The notes beneath the pieces were generated by a model. That model had not been told where the DNA came from. It did not search any database and was given only the letters and a program-made list of their open reading frames with translations. From Shewanella morhuae (GTDB lineage: Bacteria; Pseudomonadota; Gammaproteobacteria; Enterobacterales; Shewanellaceae), in NCBI RefSeq assembly GCF_900156405.1, contig NZ_FTNN01000005.1, forward strand, positions 168,785-232,784: DNA of 64,000 nucleotides. The letters are read 5' to 3'. Positions 1 to 7,957 of this stretch are shown here, piece after piece; positions within the stretch are counted from its first letter, which is position 1, and the number at the start of each line of letters is the position of its first letter. Position numbers and translations under genes: made by a program.

Positions 1-1359
1 GCCAAAGCTTTTGCCACTGCGCAAACTGAAAAAGAGTGTCACGATGCGTTTCAATCACTCGAATACGAAGTAAATACCTTGCATACCGCCAATGGACAAA
101 CACCATTTGTAACCTTTGGCTTTGGTTTAGGTACTTCGTGGGAATCACGCTTAATTCAGCAATCTATGCTCAAAGTGCGCATGGCAGGTTTAGGCAAAAA
201 CCGTAAAACAGCAGTATTTCCTAAGCTCGTATTTGCTATTCGTGATGGCATCAATCACAAGGCTGGCGATTGCAATTATGATGTCAAACAAATGGCGCTC
301 AAATGCGCAACTATGCGTATGTATCCCGATATTCTTAATTATGAACAAGTTGAAAAAGTCACTGGTTCGTTTAAAACTCCAATGGGTTGTCGAAGCTTTT
401 TAGGCACCTATGAAGAAAATGGCGAACTCGTGCATGAAGGGCGTAATAATCTTGGGGTGGTCAGTTTAAATCTGCCGCGGATTGCCTTAGAAGCACAGGG
501 CAACGAAGCCGAATTTTACCGTATTTTGGATAATCGATTAGTTTTGGCTCGTAAAGCACTGGATACTCGCATTGAGCGACTTAACGGCGTAAAAGCCCGT
601 GTTGCACCTATTTTGTATATGGAAGGTGCCTGTGGCGTACGTTTACGAGCAGATGATGATGTGTCGCAAATTTTTAAAAATGGCCGTGCGTCAATTTCAC
701 TCGGTTACATTGGTTTACATGAAACCATTAATGCACTTTATGGCACCCAAACCCATGTATTTGATAATGCACTATTAAGGGAAAAGGCCGTTGCCATTGT
801 TGCTTATCTAAAAGCCGCTACTGATGCTTGGAGAGTTGAGACGGGTTATGGCTTTAGTTTATATAGCACGCCAAGTGAGAATCTTTGCAGTCGCTTTTGT
901 AAACTAGATGCCAAACAATTTGGTGTTGTCACTGGGGTGACGGATAAAGGCTACTACACCAATAGTTTCCATCTTGATGTTGAAAAGCACGTCAATCCAT
1001 ACGATAAAATTGATTTTGAGCAGCCATATCCTGCGATAACCAGCGGTGGATTTATTTGCTATGGCGAGTATCCCAACATGCAGCATAACCTTGAAGCGTT
1101 AGAAAACGTCTGGGATTATAGTTACAGCCGTGTGCCTTACTATGGCACTAACACCCCAATTGATGAGTGTTATGACTGCGGTTTTACCGGCGAATTTAGC
1201 TGCACCAGTAAAGGCTTTACGTGTCCTAAATGCGGTAATCACGAACCTAGCCGTGTGTCGGTAACGCGCCGGGTTTGCGGTTACTTGGGCAGCCCTGATG
1301 CTCGGCCATTTAATCATGGTAAACAAGAAGAAGTTAAACGTAGAATCAAACACTTGTAA
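1..1359 (+). CDS. nrdD: Anaerobic ribonucleoside-triphosphate reductase, C-terminal part
   Basis: The reading frame is open from base 1, so this is the last 452 codons of a gene that starts before the window; a TTG at 79 is internal. NrdD is the oxygen-sensitive glycyl-radical enzyme that makes dNTPs from NTPs without oxygen. The C-terminus carries the family's zinc site as two Cys pairs (CYDCG and CPKCG), followed by the glycyl-radical motif RRVCGYLGSPDARPFN and a short basic tail. The activase gene nrdG lies 156 bp downstream on the same strand, as expected. Identity is certain from these motifs; full length and promoter cannot be seen. Confidence 0.97.
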   Translation, partial: AKAFATAQTEKECHDAFQSLEYEVNTLHTANGQTPFVTFGFGLGTSWESRLIQQSMLKVRMAGLGKNRKTAVFPKLVFAIRDGINHKAGDCNYDVKQMALKCATMRMYPDILNYEQVEKVTGSFKTPMGCRSFLGTYEENGELVHEGRNNLGVVSLNLPRIALEAQGNEAEFYRILDNRLVLARKALDTRIERLNGVKARVAPILYMEGACGVRLRADDDVSQIFKNGRASISLGYIGLHETINALYGTQTHVFDNALLREKAVAIVAYLKAATDAWRVETGYGFSLYSTPSENLCSRFCKLDAKQFGVVTGVTDKGYYTNSFHLDVEKHVNPYDKIDFEQPYPAITSGGFICYGEYPNMQHNLEALENVWDYSYSRVPYYGTNTPIDECYDCGFTGEFSCTSKGFTCPKCGNHEPSRVSVTRRVCGYLGSPDARPFNHGKQEEVKRRIKHL

Positions 1360-1368
1360 TACTTATAT

Positions 1369-1414
1369 CTAAACAACCTGGAGATACTGAAACTGGTATT
1401 TTCAGGTCGTTTGG
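1369..1414. other. Imperfect 19-bp hairpin between nrdD and nrdG
   Basis: Left arm 1369-1387 and right arm 1396-1414 pair over 19 positions with three G-U pairs and one A-C mismatch; the loop is 8 nt. It starts 10 nt after the nrdD stop codon. No run of T follows on the plus strand, so it is not a typical intrinsic terminator. It may protect the nrdD 3' end or attenuate read-through into nrdG; that role is inference. Confidence 0.6.
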
Positions 1415-1515
1415 GAATTGACCTTATTCTGCTTGTTAGGCTTATTTCATGGTATCAATGGTGCGATGACATTAGTCTTAATATTAAAATGGCATTGCAC
1501 TATGAACTATAAGCT

Positions 1516-1977
1516 ATGAATTATCATCAGTATTTTCCTATCGATGTAGTGAATGGCCCTGGTACGCGCGTGACCCTATTTGTATCTGGTTGTGAGCACC
1601 AATGCCGCGGTTGTTATAATCAAAGTACTTGGGATGTCCGCTCAGGGCATTTATTTGATAGCGTGATGGTAGATAGGATTATTGCTGATCTCAGTGATCA
1701 ACGAATAGTGCGCCGCGGTTTATCCCTCTCGGGGGGCGATCCTTTGTTGCCCGCTAATCTTGATACTATTTTGGCACTGGTCAAACGCGTTAAAAGTGAG
1801 TGTCCGAGTAAAGATATATGGTTATGGACGGGCTATGTATTTGATGAGTTAAGTGATAAACAACGCGCGGTATTACCCTATATTGATGTGCTGGTGGATG
1901 GAAAATTTGAGCAAAATCTTGCCGATCCGAGTTTGATGTTTCGCGGTAGCAGCAATCAGATCATTCGTTTGTTATAA
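1516..1977 (+). CDS. nrdG: Anaerobic ribonucleotide reductase activating protein
   Basis: Radical SAM activase that generates the glycyl radical on NrdD. The 153-residue length fits the family. The cluster-binding motif C26-x3-C30-x2-C33 (CEHQCRGC) is near the N-terminus, and the LSGGDPL segment is the SAM-binding GGE-like motif. It follows nrdD on the same strand; the 156-bp gap holds a strong hairpin and could contain a separate promoter. The ATG at 1516 gives the normal N-terminus (MNYHQYFPIDVVNGPG). Confidence 0.96.
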   Translation: MNYHQYFPIDVVNGPGTRVTLFVSGCEHQCRGCYNQSTWDVRSGHLFDSVMVDRIIADLSDQRIVRRGLSLSGGDPLLPANLDTILALVKRVKSECPSKDIWLWTGYVFDELSDKQRAVLPYIDVLVDGKFEQNLADPSLMFRGSSNQIIRLL

Positions 1978-2091
1978 AAGCGGTAACGAGGATCTGCAAC
2001 TTACTGCTATAATCTGAGGCCTTGACACAGATGCTAGCATAATCAGGCTAAGATTTTACTGTGGCTAACTTAGGTAATTTAAGGTAACAGA

Positions 2092-2448
2092 ATGAATTTA
2101 AAGCAAGAACTGCAGCAACTTAACGATAAAGTCGATAAATTTCGTCGTAAACTTGCTGCGGCTGAACAAAGAGGCGATGACGTGGTTATTGCCCAGTTCA
2201 AACGTGAAATCGCTGCCGTCACTAAGCAAATTGCCAGTGTGAAAGGACAGCAAACTCGCTTATTGAATAAGCAAGGTTCAGATATCAAGGATTTACCTTT
2301 CCACCGTGCTTTGACAAAAGCAGAGCAAGCGGACATGGGTAAACTGAAAAAGTCTGTAAAAGGGTTGGTAGTTATCCATCCTATGACGGCTATCGGCCGT
2401 GAGATGAGACTGACTGAAGTCACTGGATACGCACCCGAAAAATTTTAA
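2092..2448 (+). CDS. yibL: YibL family ribosome-associated protein
   Basis: A 118-residue protein closely resembling E. coli YibL (120 residues), which co-sediments with ribosomes and has no defined biochemical role. The N-terminal half is charged and helical, probably coiled coil (residues 1-60). The C-terminal half contains the conserved block ALTKAEQADMGKLKKSVKGL followed by VVIHPMTAIGREM. It is monocistronic here, between nrdG and ribA. Start chosen at the ATG that gives the family length. Confidence 0.9.
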   Translation: MNLKQELQQLNDKVDKFRRKLAAAEQRGDDVVIAQFKREIAAVTKQIASVKGQQTRLLNKQGSDIKDLPFHRALTKAEQADMGKLKKSVKGLVVIHPMTAIGREMRLTEVTGYAPEKF

Positions 2449-2461
2449 TGTGTGATCGGAT

Positions 2462-2496
2462 GCCACAAGTAGCAGATCGAGTGTCGAGCTTGTGGC
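2462..2496 (+). terminator. Probable terminator after yibL
   Basis: GCCACAAG (2462-2469) pairs perfectly with CTTGTGGC (2489-2496) about 14 nt after the yibL stop. The 19-nt loop contains a further TCGA self-complement. The following bases are only moderately T-rich, so strength is uncertain. Confidence 0.5.
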
Positions 2497-2715
2497 CTTT
2501 GACTTTATGCACTGCTTCGTTTTAATCCACTCTTTCGTGCTGACCATCTAAAAGTGACACTCATGCTTGGTTTAGTTGATTAAAACACTAAAGTATTTCT
2601 GAATGTTCAAAAACACTTTAGAATGCTGCGCTTAGTTGGCTAAGTGCATAATCCTCAGTTGTTTCTAGGGATTTTATTTGTCTCATGGAATGAGAGTTGT
2701 CGTTAAAGGTTAAAT

Positions 2716-3330
2716 ATGTCGATAAAATTTGTCGCAACGTCAAAGTTACCCACTCCTTGGGGCGTGTTTGCCATGCATGGTTTTGAAGATACGGAATCAG
2801 GTAAAGAGCATGTTGCGCTGACATTTGGTACGTTCAGTACGGATGAACCTGTGTTGGGTCGTATTCATTCCGAGTGTCTAACCGGCGATGCCTTATTTAG
2901 TTTGCGTTGTGACTGTGGTTTTCAGTTGCAAACGGCGATGCAAAATATTGCCGAAACGGGCAGTGGCTTTATCCTCTATTTACGCCAAGAAGGCCGTGGC
3001 ATTGGTTTGTTAAATAAAATTCGCGCTTACGAGTTGCAAGACAAAGGTGCCAACACCGTTGAAGCTAACGAGCAACTGGGTTTTGAAGCCGATATGCGCA
3101 AATACGATATGATTAAACCTATGCTAGAACAGATAGGCGTTGCACATGTGCGTTTGATGACCAATAACCCGCGTAAAGTTAAAGCAATGCAAGAGTGTGG
3201 TATCGAAGTCGTTGAACGTGTGCCGTTGCAAGTCGGTAAAAATCGTTACAACGAAGCCTACTTAAAAACCAAATCTACTGAGCTTGGACATCTGATGTCT
3301 GAATATCATTTTATGGATGAAAATAAGTAG
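2716..3330 (+). CDS. ribA: GTP cyclohydrolase II
   Basis: First enzyme of riboflavin synthesis; opens GTP to 2,5-diamino-6-ribosylamino-pyrimidinone phosphate, formate and pyrophosphate. The 204-residue stand-alone RibA form has zinc ligands C54, C65 and C67 ([18 protein letters not shown]), then [10 protein letters not shown] and the MTNNPRK substrate-binding segment. The 267-bp upstream region contains three small hairpins: CTAAAGT/ACTTTAG at 2588-2621, CTTAG/CTAAG at 2631-2644 and TCTCAT/ATGAGA at 2681-2695. I did not recognise an FMN riboswitch there. Confidence 0.97.
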   Translation: MSIKFVATSKLPTPWGVFAMHGFEDTESGKEHVALTFGTFSTDEPVLGRIHSECLTGDALFSLRCDCGFQLQTAMQNIAETGSGFILYLRQEGRGIGLLNKIRAYELQDKGANTVEANEQLGFEADMRKYDMIKPMLEQIGVAHVRLMTNNPRKVKAMQECGIEVVERVPLQVGKNRYNEAYLKTKSTELGHLMSEYHFMDENK

Positions 3331-3387
3331 TTTTGTATTTATGATGATTCGACCGATTGGGTCAGTGATGAGGAAGGTTTAAGTTAA

Positions 3388-4308
3388 TTGAGCCATTTTT
3401 TCAGTCGGTTGTTGTTATTGTTCGTAATGTGCTGGGCAATGGTGGGGGTTACACCTGTCACCTGCGCTAATTCATTTTTTGCTGTAAAAGTTATTCCATC
3501 TTTGCCCCAAACCAATGAGCCCACCGTTGATGCTAATGACAGTAATCCGATAGAGACGAGCGATAATCCTAATTCAGTTTATGCATTTGGTAGTTATTTA
3601 GGCACAGGTGTTTATCGCGCCGCAAACCAAAATGCGACTGTTGTGAGTATTCCGTTAAGTTTCGATTTAAAAAAGGACAGTGATAGCCAGACTTGGTTAC
3701 GCTTACCTATCTCCTTTGGCTTTTTTGATTATTTAGCCCAAGATATTACCGAAGGTGAGTTGCCATCATCAATCGGCACTATGACAGTGACCCCTGGTGT
3801 TGAGCACCATTGGCAGGCTAGCGAAAATACTCGAATGGAAGCGTATCTGGATATCGGGTTTGGTACTAATTTTGATAAAGGCGATAACATCGCCATTATT
3901 GCATCAGGCATCAGTAGCTTGTATGACTTTAGCCTAGCGGGACAAGATGCTGTATGGGTGTCCAGGTTACACTTTGCTGGTTACAGTGAGCACTATGGTA
4001 AGTTTGCTGACCAATTTGCTGTGTTACAAACCGGTGTCGATGTGGGATTAGCGCCGCGCTGGCAGTGGTGGAGTTTTCAGGTTCAACCGAGAGTATTTGC
4101 AGTGGGTTATTGGTATTTTAATGAGCTCAGATTTATCAGTGAAATCGAACAAGATACTATCGTTTCAGGTAGTTATGAAGCAGGATTTTCTCTCGCCTTC
4201 TCTAAGTCCCTTGGAGGAAAATTACTCGATATTGACCGCATAGGATTAAGCTACCGCCGTGGTGATGGCTTAGATATTTGGCGCTTAATGTTCAGTTTTC
4301 CCATCTAG
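3388..4308 (+). CDS. Solitary outer-membrane autotransporter-like beta-barrel protein
   Basis: A 306-residue exported protein. Residues 1-27 form a signal peptide (hydrophobic LLLLFVMCWAMVGV, then cleavage near TCA-N). The rest alternates polar and aromatic strands (GSYLGTGVYRAA, WLRLPISFGFFDY, YLDIGFGTNF, IGLSYRRGDGLDIWRLMFSFPI), as in a beta-barrel. It resembles the family called solitary autotransporter beta-barrel, known in Vibrio and Shewanella, which lacks a passenger domain; function is not established. The start is TTG at 3388, supported by GAGGAAGG at 3370-3377; no in-frame ATG fits better. It is convergent with the next gene. Confidence 0.7.
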   Translation: MSHFFSRLLLLFVMCWAMVGVTPVTCANSFFAVKVIPSLPQTNEPTVDANDSNPIETSDNPNSVYAFGSYLGTGVYRAANQNATVVSIPLSFDLKKDSDSQTWLRLPISFGFFDYLAQDITEGELPSSIGTMTVTPGVEHHWQASENTRMEAYLDIGFGTNFDKGDNIAIIASGISSLYDFSLAGQDAVWVSRLHFAGYSEHYGKFADQFAVLQTGVDVGLAPRWQWWSFQVQPRVFAVGYWYFNELRFISEIEQDTIVSGSYEAGFSLAFSKSLGGKLLDIDRIGLSYRRGDGLDIWRLMFSFPI

Positions 4309-4377
4309 ATTAGTTGAATTCATTTCGTTGGATATGGATTAATAATATGGTAAAGGCTTTGCGTAAAGTCGTTTACG

Positions 4378-4830
4378 TTAAGCTGACTCCTTTGCATCGC
4401 GTATCTTTTGATCCATTAAAGTTGCTATTTGACCACTCAGTTGCATGATTTGTTCTTGGATAAGCTTACGCTGCTGATCTGCGGCGTCTGAGTCATCGCC
4501 CTTCAGTTTAGCCAGCATTTCCTGTAAAGCTTTTATCTGTTCTTTTATCTTTTGGACTTGCGCATCAATTATTGACTTTGGTTCTTCTGAGGTGGCAGTG
4601 TCTAATTGTTCTTTTTGGGCAGAAGCTTTATCTCTTAAGGTCGAGCCGACATCTATGGATAGTGCCACACGGCCAGCATTAGAAATGGAGACGGTATCTT
4701 GAGCATCCGGAGAGTCTGTTGTTGGCTCAGTATTCGCCGCTTTTGTGGTTGGTGTCGCTGCGATATATGCGTTTGATACTGGCGTAAAAGCTGAACCTGT
4801 TGTGGTGCTATTTATTCCATTGATGTTCAT
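4378..4830 (-). CDS. FlxA-like coiled-coil protein
   Basis: A 150-residue protein. Its N-terminal ~75 residues are Thr/Ser/Ala-rich and probably disordered. The C-terminal half is a strong coiled coil (IDAQVQKIKEQIKALQEMLAKLKG, then QRKLIQEQIMQLSGQIATLMDQ), as in FlxA-like proteins. The start is the ATG at 4830 (MNINGINS), which has GGAG six bases upstream; the upstream TTG is less likely. The segment QDTVSISNAGRVAL resembles short motifs at N-termini of flagellin-associated and surface proteins, but no function is known. Confidence 0.6.
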   Translation of the reverse strand: MNINGINSTTTGSAFTPVSNAYIAATPTTKAANTEPTTDSPDAQDTVSISNAGRVALSIDVGSTLRDKASAQKEQLDTATSEEPKSIIDAQVQKIKEQIKALQEMLAKLKGDDSDAADQQRKLIQEQIMQLSGQIATLMDQKIRDAKESA

Positions 4831-4996
4831 TAAATGCTCCATTAGGCACAAACTAGGTTAATTCTCAAAACATTATCGGCCATTCATGTGAAAACTAAAG
4901 CCAAGGTCGTTTTTTTACCACAAAAAGTAGAGTTCGGTATTAATGACAATACAGCCCTTATCTCAGAGCTGTTTAAGCATTACTAAGTCTAGAAAA

Positions 4997-5395
4997 TTAA
5001 CTCTTACCCCAAATATGTTTATTTATTTTGCCATCTACGCTCGGTTTATCGCTGGTAGCTGATTTATTTGGCGCCGCTTGAGCCACTTTATGGTTGGCGA
5101 CTTTTGCCTTAGGCTTAGCAGTAGGCTTTTTGCCCGCTTGCTTGGTTTCCGCTTGTGTTGGTGGTAAAGGTAATTTATTGGCCCTCAAATAGAGATATTC
5201 GACCTTATCACGCGCCCATTCATTTTTGCGCAAAAACTGTAAGCTGGACTTAATACTGGGATCGTGGGTAAAACAGCGAATATTAATTCTCTCGCCTAAA
5301 TTCTCCCAGCCGTATCGCTCGACTAAATGAGTAATAATAGTTTCTAGTTTGAGGCCGTGCAGCGGGTCATTCGATTGATTCATATTATGCATCAT
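4997..5395 (-). CDS. VF530-type DNA-binding protein (DUF2132)
   Basis: Residues 8-70 match the compact VF530 fold: [20 protein letters not shown], then [23 protein letters not shown] and a helix ending [13 protein letters not shown]. The solved Vibrio VF530 structure led to the annotation as double-strand DNA binding; the biological role is unknown. Residues 75-132 are a Lys/Ala/Pro-rich basic tail, longer than the core family needs and possibly adding non-specific DNA affinity. Start could be M1 or M5; no clear ribosome-binding site separates them. Confidence 0.85.
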   Translation of the reverse strand: MMHNMNQSNDPLHGLKLETIITHLVERYGWENLGERINIRCFTHDPSIKSSLQFLRKNEWARDKVEYLYLRANKLPLPPTQAETKQAGKKPTAKPKAKVANHKVAQAAPNKSATSDKPSVDGKINKHIWGKS

Positions 5396-5524
5396 GGTGC
5401 AGTGTGCTATGGCGCGAGTATAGCATTTTTGTATTACTGATACAGTGCGTGGCTCTTATCGAATAAATGGAGAGTCAGTGCCGAATAAAATGAGCTTTGC
5501 GGGTAATCTGTTAGGTGGTGATGA

Positions 5525-5550
5525 AAACAGGCGCAATTAAGCGCCTGTTT
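5525..5550 (-). terminator. Terminator after the CstA-type transporter gene
   Basis: AAACAGGCGC (5525-5534) pairs with GCGCCTGTTT (5541-5550) around a 6-nt loop, 26 bp beyond the transporter stop. Read on the minus strand it ends in TTTTC; it could also act on plus-strand transcripts. Confidence 0.8.
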
Positions 5551-5576
5551 TATAATATTCCAATTTAATGATGAGA

Positions 5577-7037
5577 TTAATCGTTAACCGTCTCTTTTAG
5601 CTCAGTTTCAATGTGTGAGTCAATTTCGCCTTTACCTTTCGTTTTTACAATCAATAACGCAGTAATCACTAAGGTGGTGATTACACCCGCTATGGTTGAT
5701 ACCGTCATCGGCAAACCTGCGCCTAAGGTCGATGAGTTCAGTAGGAATGCAATTACCACAGTAGTCATAAACATTGCAGGGATTGTCGCAATCCAATGCA
5801 GCTTGTTATGGCGTAGTAGATAAGCCGATGCAGTCCACAGCATTAACACCGCAGTGGTTTGGTTCGCCACACCGAAGTAGCGCCAAATGATGCCGAAGTC
5901 CACCTGAGTTAACATGCCGCCGATAACAAATAGTGGGATAGCTAACACTAACCGTTTTGGCAGTGAGATTTGTGGCATGTTGAAAAATTCAGCCAAAATC
6001 AAACGTGCAGAACGAAAAGCGGTATCACCTGAGGTAATCGGCAGGATAATTACGCCTAAGATAGCCATAAAGCCACCAACAGCACCTAATAGACCAGTAG
6101 AAGCTTCATATACTACGTTTGCTGGGTTACCAGACATCCCCGCGCTTAACCCTTCAACGCCACCAAAATAAGACAGTGCAATGGCGCACCAAAGCAGGGC
6201 TATGACACCTTCGCCAATCATGGCACCAAAGAAGACGAAGCGACCATTAGTCTCATTTTCAACGCAGCGTGCCATTAAAGGTGATTGTGTGGCATGGAAA
6301 CCCGACACCGCACCACAGGCGATAGTGATAAATAGGGCAGGCCAGAGTGGCATGTCATTTGGATTTAAGTTTTGGAAGAAATCGCCCGCTTGCACGTTAG
6401 GCAGTAAGGTGTGCTCGCTTGATAACATAATCGCGATAGCTAAACCAAATGACATGAAGAACAATAAAGCGCCAAAGAAAGGGTATAGACGACCGATAAT
6501 TTTATCGACGGGCACCACAGTGGCAATAAGATAGTAGATAAAAATAATACCTACAAAGATACTGACGTCCCAACCGGTTAATTTACCAAGTAAACCCGCA
6601 GGCGCAGAGATAAACACCACACCGACTAGCAGTAACAGCACGATGGCAAACACGTTCATAAAGTGTTTGGCGCTCTTGCCTAAATATTTACCCGCAAGGT
6701 TTGGCACCGATTGGCCACCGTTACGTACAGATAGCATGCCAGAAAAATAGTCATGTACAGCACCTGCAAAAATGCAGCCGATTACAATCCACAGCATGGC
6801 CGCAGGGCCATAAAGTGCACCCAGGATAGGGCCAAAGATTGGGCCTACGCCTGCGATGTTTAACAATTGAATCAAATAAACTTTGCCTTTAGACATAGGT
6901 ACAAAGTCGACGCCATCAGCCTGAGTGAAAGCCGGTGTTTGACGGTTAGCGTTAATGCCAAAGACTTTTTCGACAAAGGCGCCATAGATAAAGTAGCCGC
7001 CGATCAGCAGACCGACACAGAGTAGGAACCACATCAT
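5577..7037 (-). CDS. CstA/BtsT-family transporter, short form
   Basis: A 486-residue polytopic inner-membrane protein of the CstA family, with about 12 hydrophobic segments and the family blocks GVGPIFGPILGALYGPAAMLW and CGAVSGFHATQSPL. E. coli members of about 700 residues are CstA (peptide and pyruvate use) and BtsT (pyruvate/H+ symport). This is the shorter class ending near residue 480. The upstream genes encode close homologues of BtsS/BtsR, which in E. coli sense pyruvate and induce btsT, so pyruvate uptake is the best inference. GGGGAG precedes the ATG. Phased sites lie 70-120 bp upstream. Confidence 0.9.
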   Translation of the reverse strand: MMWFLLCVGLLIGGYFIYGAFVEKVFGINANRQTPAFTQADGVDFVPMSKGKVYLIQLLNIAGVGPIFGPILGALYGPAAMLWIVIGCIFAGAVHDYFSGMLSVRNGGQSVPNLAGKYLGKSAKHFMNVFAIVLLLLVGVVFISAPAGLLGKLTGWDVSIFVGIIFIYYLIATVVPVDKIIGRLYPFFGALLFFMSFGLAIAIMLSSEHTLLPNVQAGDFFQNLNPNDMPLWPALFITIACGAVSGFHATQSPLMARCVENETNGRFVFFGAMIGEGVIALLWCAIALSYFGGVEGLSAGMSGNPANVVYEASTGLLGAVGGFMAILGVIILPITSGDTAFRSARLILAEFFNMPQISLPKRLVLAIPLFVIGGMLTQVDFGIIWRYFGVANQTTAVLMLWTASAYLLRHNKLHWIATIPAMFMTTVVIAFLLNSSTLGAGLPMTVSTIAGVITTLVITALLIVKTKGKGEIDSHIETELKETVND

Positions 7038-7107
7038 TTTTGTTATCTCCCCATTTGAGTTCTGGCGAGTGTAAACACGTTGTTTATATAAAACTGAGCA
7101 ATATCAG

Positions 7108-7156
7108 TCAGTGGTCGAAAATGCAGTCTGAGCGGTAATAGGTGAGATTGAGTGGT
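7108..7156 (-). promoter_or_regulatory. Three phased BtsR-like binding sites before the transporter gene
   Basis: Read on the minus strand: ACCACTCA (7156-7149), 12 bp, ACCGCTCA (7136-7129), 13 bp, ACCACTGA (7115-7108). The first two match the E. coli BtsR (YehT) direct-repeat motif ACC[G/A]CT[C/T]A; the third has one mismatch. Start-to-start spacing is 20 and 21 bp, two helical turns. A possible -10 (TATATA, about 7085-7090) would place the third copy over the -35 region, typical for LytTR activators. Confidence 0.7.
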
Positions 7157-7246
7157 TGCACCTTTATGTTAACTGCAGGTGTTGTCCGACATTTCATGGC
7201 GAACGGCATGACCAATAACATGCCGTTAATCGGGTTTGAATGCTGC

Positions 7247-7957
7247 CTATTGAAAGCCGAAAAGCTGTTTAAGACTCTTAAGATAGCGGCGTGATACGGG
7301 CACTTTATCACCCATATGCGTGGTGACTTGTGCGCCGGTATCTAACAGTTCAATTTCAGCAATAGCTTTCGGTGAGATCAAATACTGACGATGGCAGCGC
7401 ACCAGTGGAGTCTTTTCTTCAAATATTTTTAAGGTTAATTGGGTATGAACTTTACCTTTAGTGCTGGCCACATGAATGCCGCTTAAATCGCTAAACACAT
7501 ATTCTACGTCTTGGATGGCAATCACTTTGAGCTTATTACCGCTATAGCACGGAATATGTTCAAGATTTTTAGGGGTAATAGCGTCCATTAACTGCGGCGC
7601 GAGGTTTTTACGCACACGAGTGAGTGTTTTACTGAATCTTTGTGCATCTATCGGTTTGAGCAAATAATCGAAGGCATGATTATCGAAGGCTTTGACAGCA
7701 AACTCGTCGTAGGCGGTAACAAACACGATTTTGGGCATAGTGTCAGGATCGAGCATGGCGATAAGTTCCATACCTGAAATCCGCGGCATTTGGATATCGA
7801 GAAAAACCAGTTGAGGTTTTTCCTTTGAGATCATATGCAATGCTTCAATGGCGTTGGTACATTGACCTATGATATGCATATCGGGCTCTTGCCCTAAAAG
7901 GTCGGCTAATTCTTCGCGAGCAAACAGTTCATCGTCGACAATTAAACAAGTAATCAC
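7247..7957 (-). CDS. btsR: LytTR response regulator, BtsR type
   Basis: A 236-residue regulator. Residues 1-120 form a receiver domain with acidic pair D8-D9, phospho-acceptor D54 (VFLDIQMPRISG) and a late Lys (LLKPIDA). Residues 130-236 are a LytTR DNA-binding domain (IQDVEYVFSDLSGIHVAS, LVRCHRQYLISPKAI). The GTG start overlaps the kinase stop codon by 4 bases (GTGA), so the two are translationally coupled. The likely target is the CstA-type transporter 209 bp downstream, whose upstream DNA has matching sites. Confidence 0.92.
   Translation of the reverse strand: MITCLIVDDELFAREELADLLGQEPDMHIIGQCTNAIEALHMISKEKPQLVFLDIQMPRISGMELIAMLDPDTMPKIVFVTAYDEFAVKAFDNHAFDYLLKPIDAQRFSKTLTRVRKNLAPQLMDAITPKNLEHIPCYSGNKLKVIAIQDVEYVFSDLSGIHVASTKGKVHTQLTLKIFEEKTPLVRCHRQYLISPKAIAEIELLDTGAQVTTHMGDKVPVSRRYLKSLKQLFGFQ

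Noticed and set aside
2449-2715. FMN riboswitch before ribA
   Set aside because: The hairpins present do not show the conserved RFN element pattern; FMN riboswitches in this group usually precede ribB.
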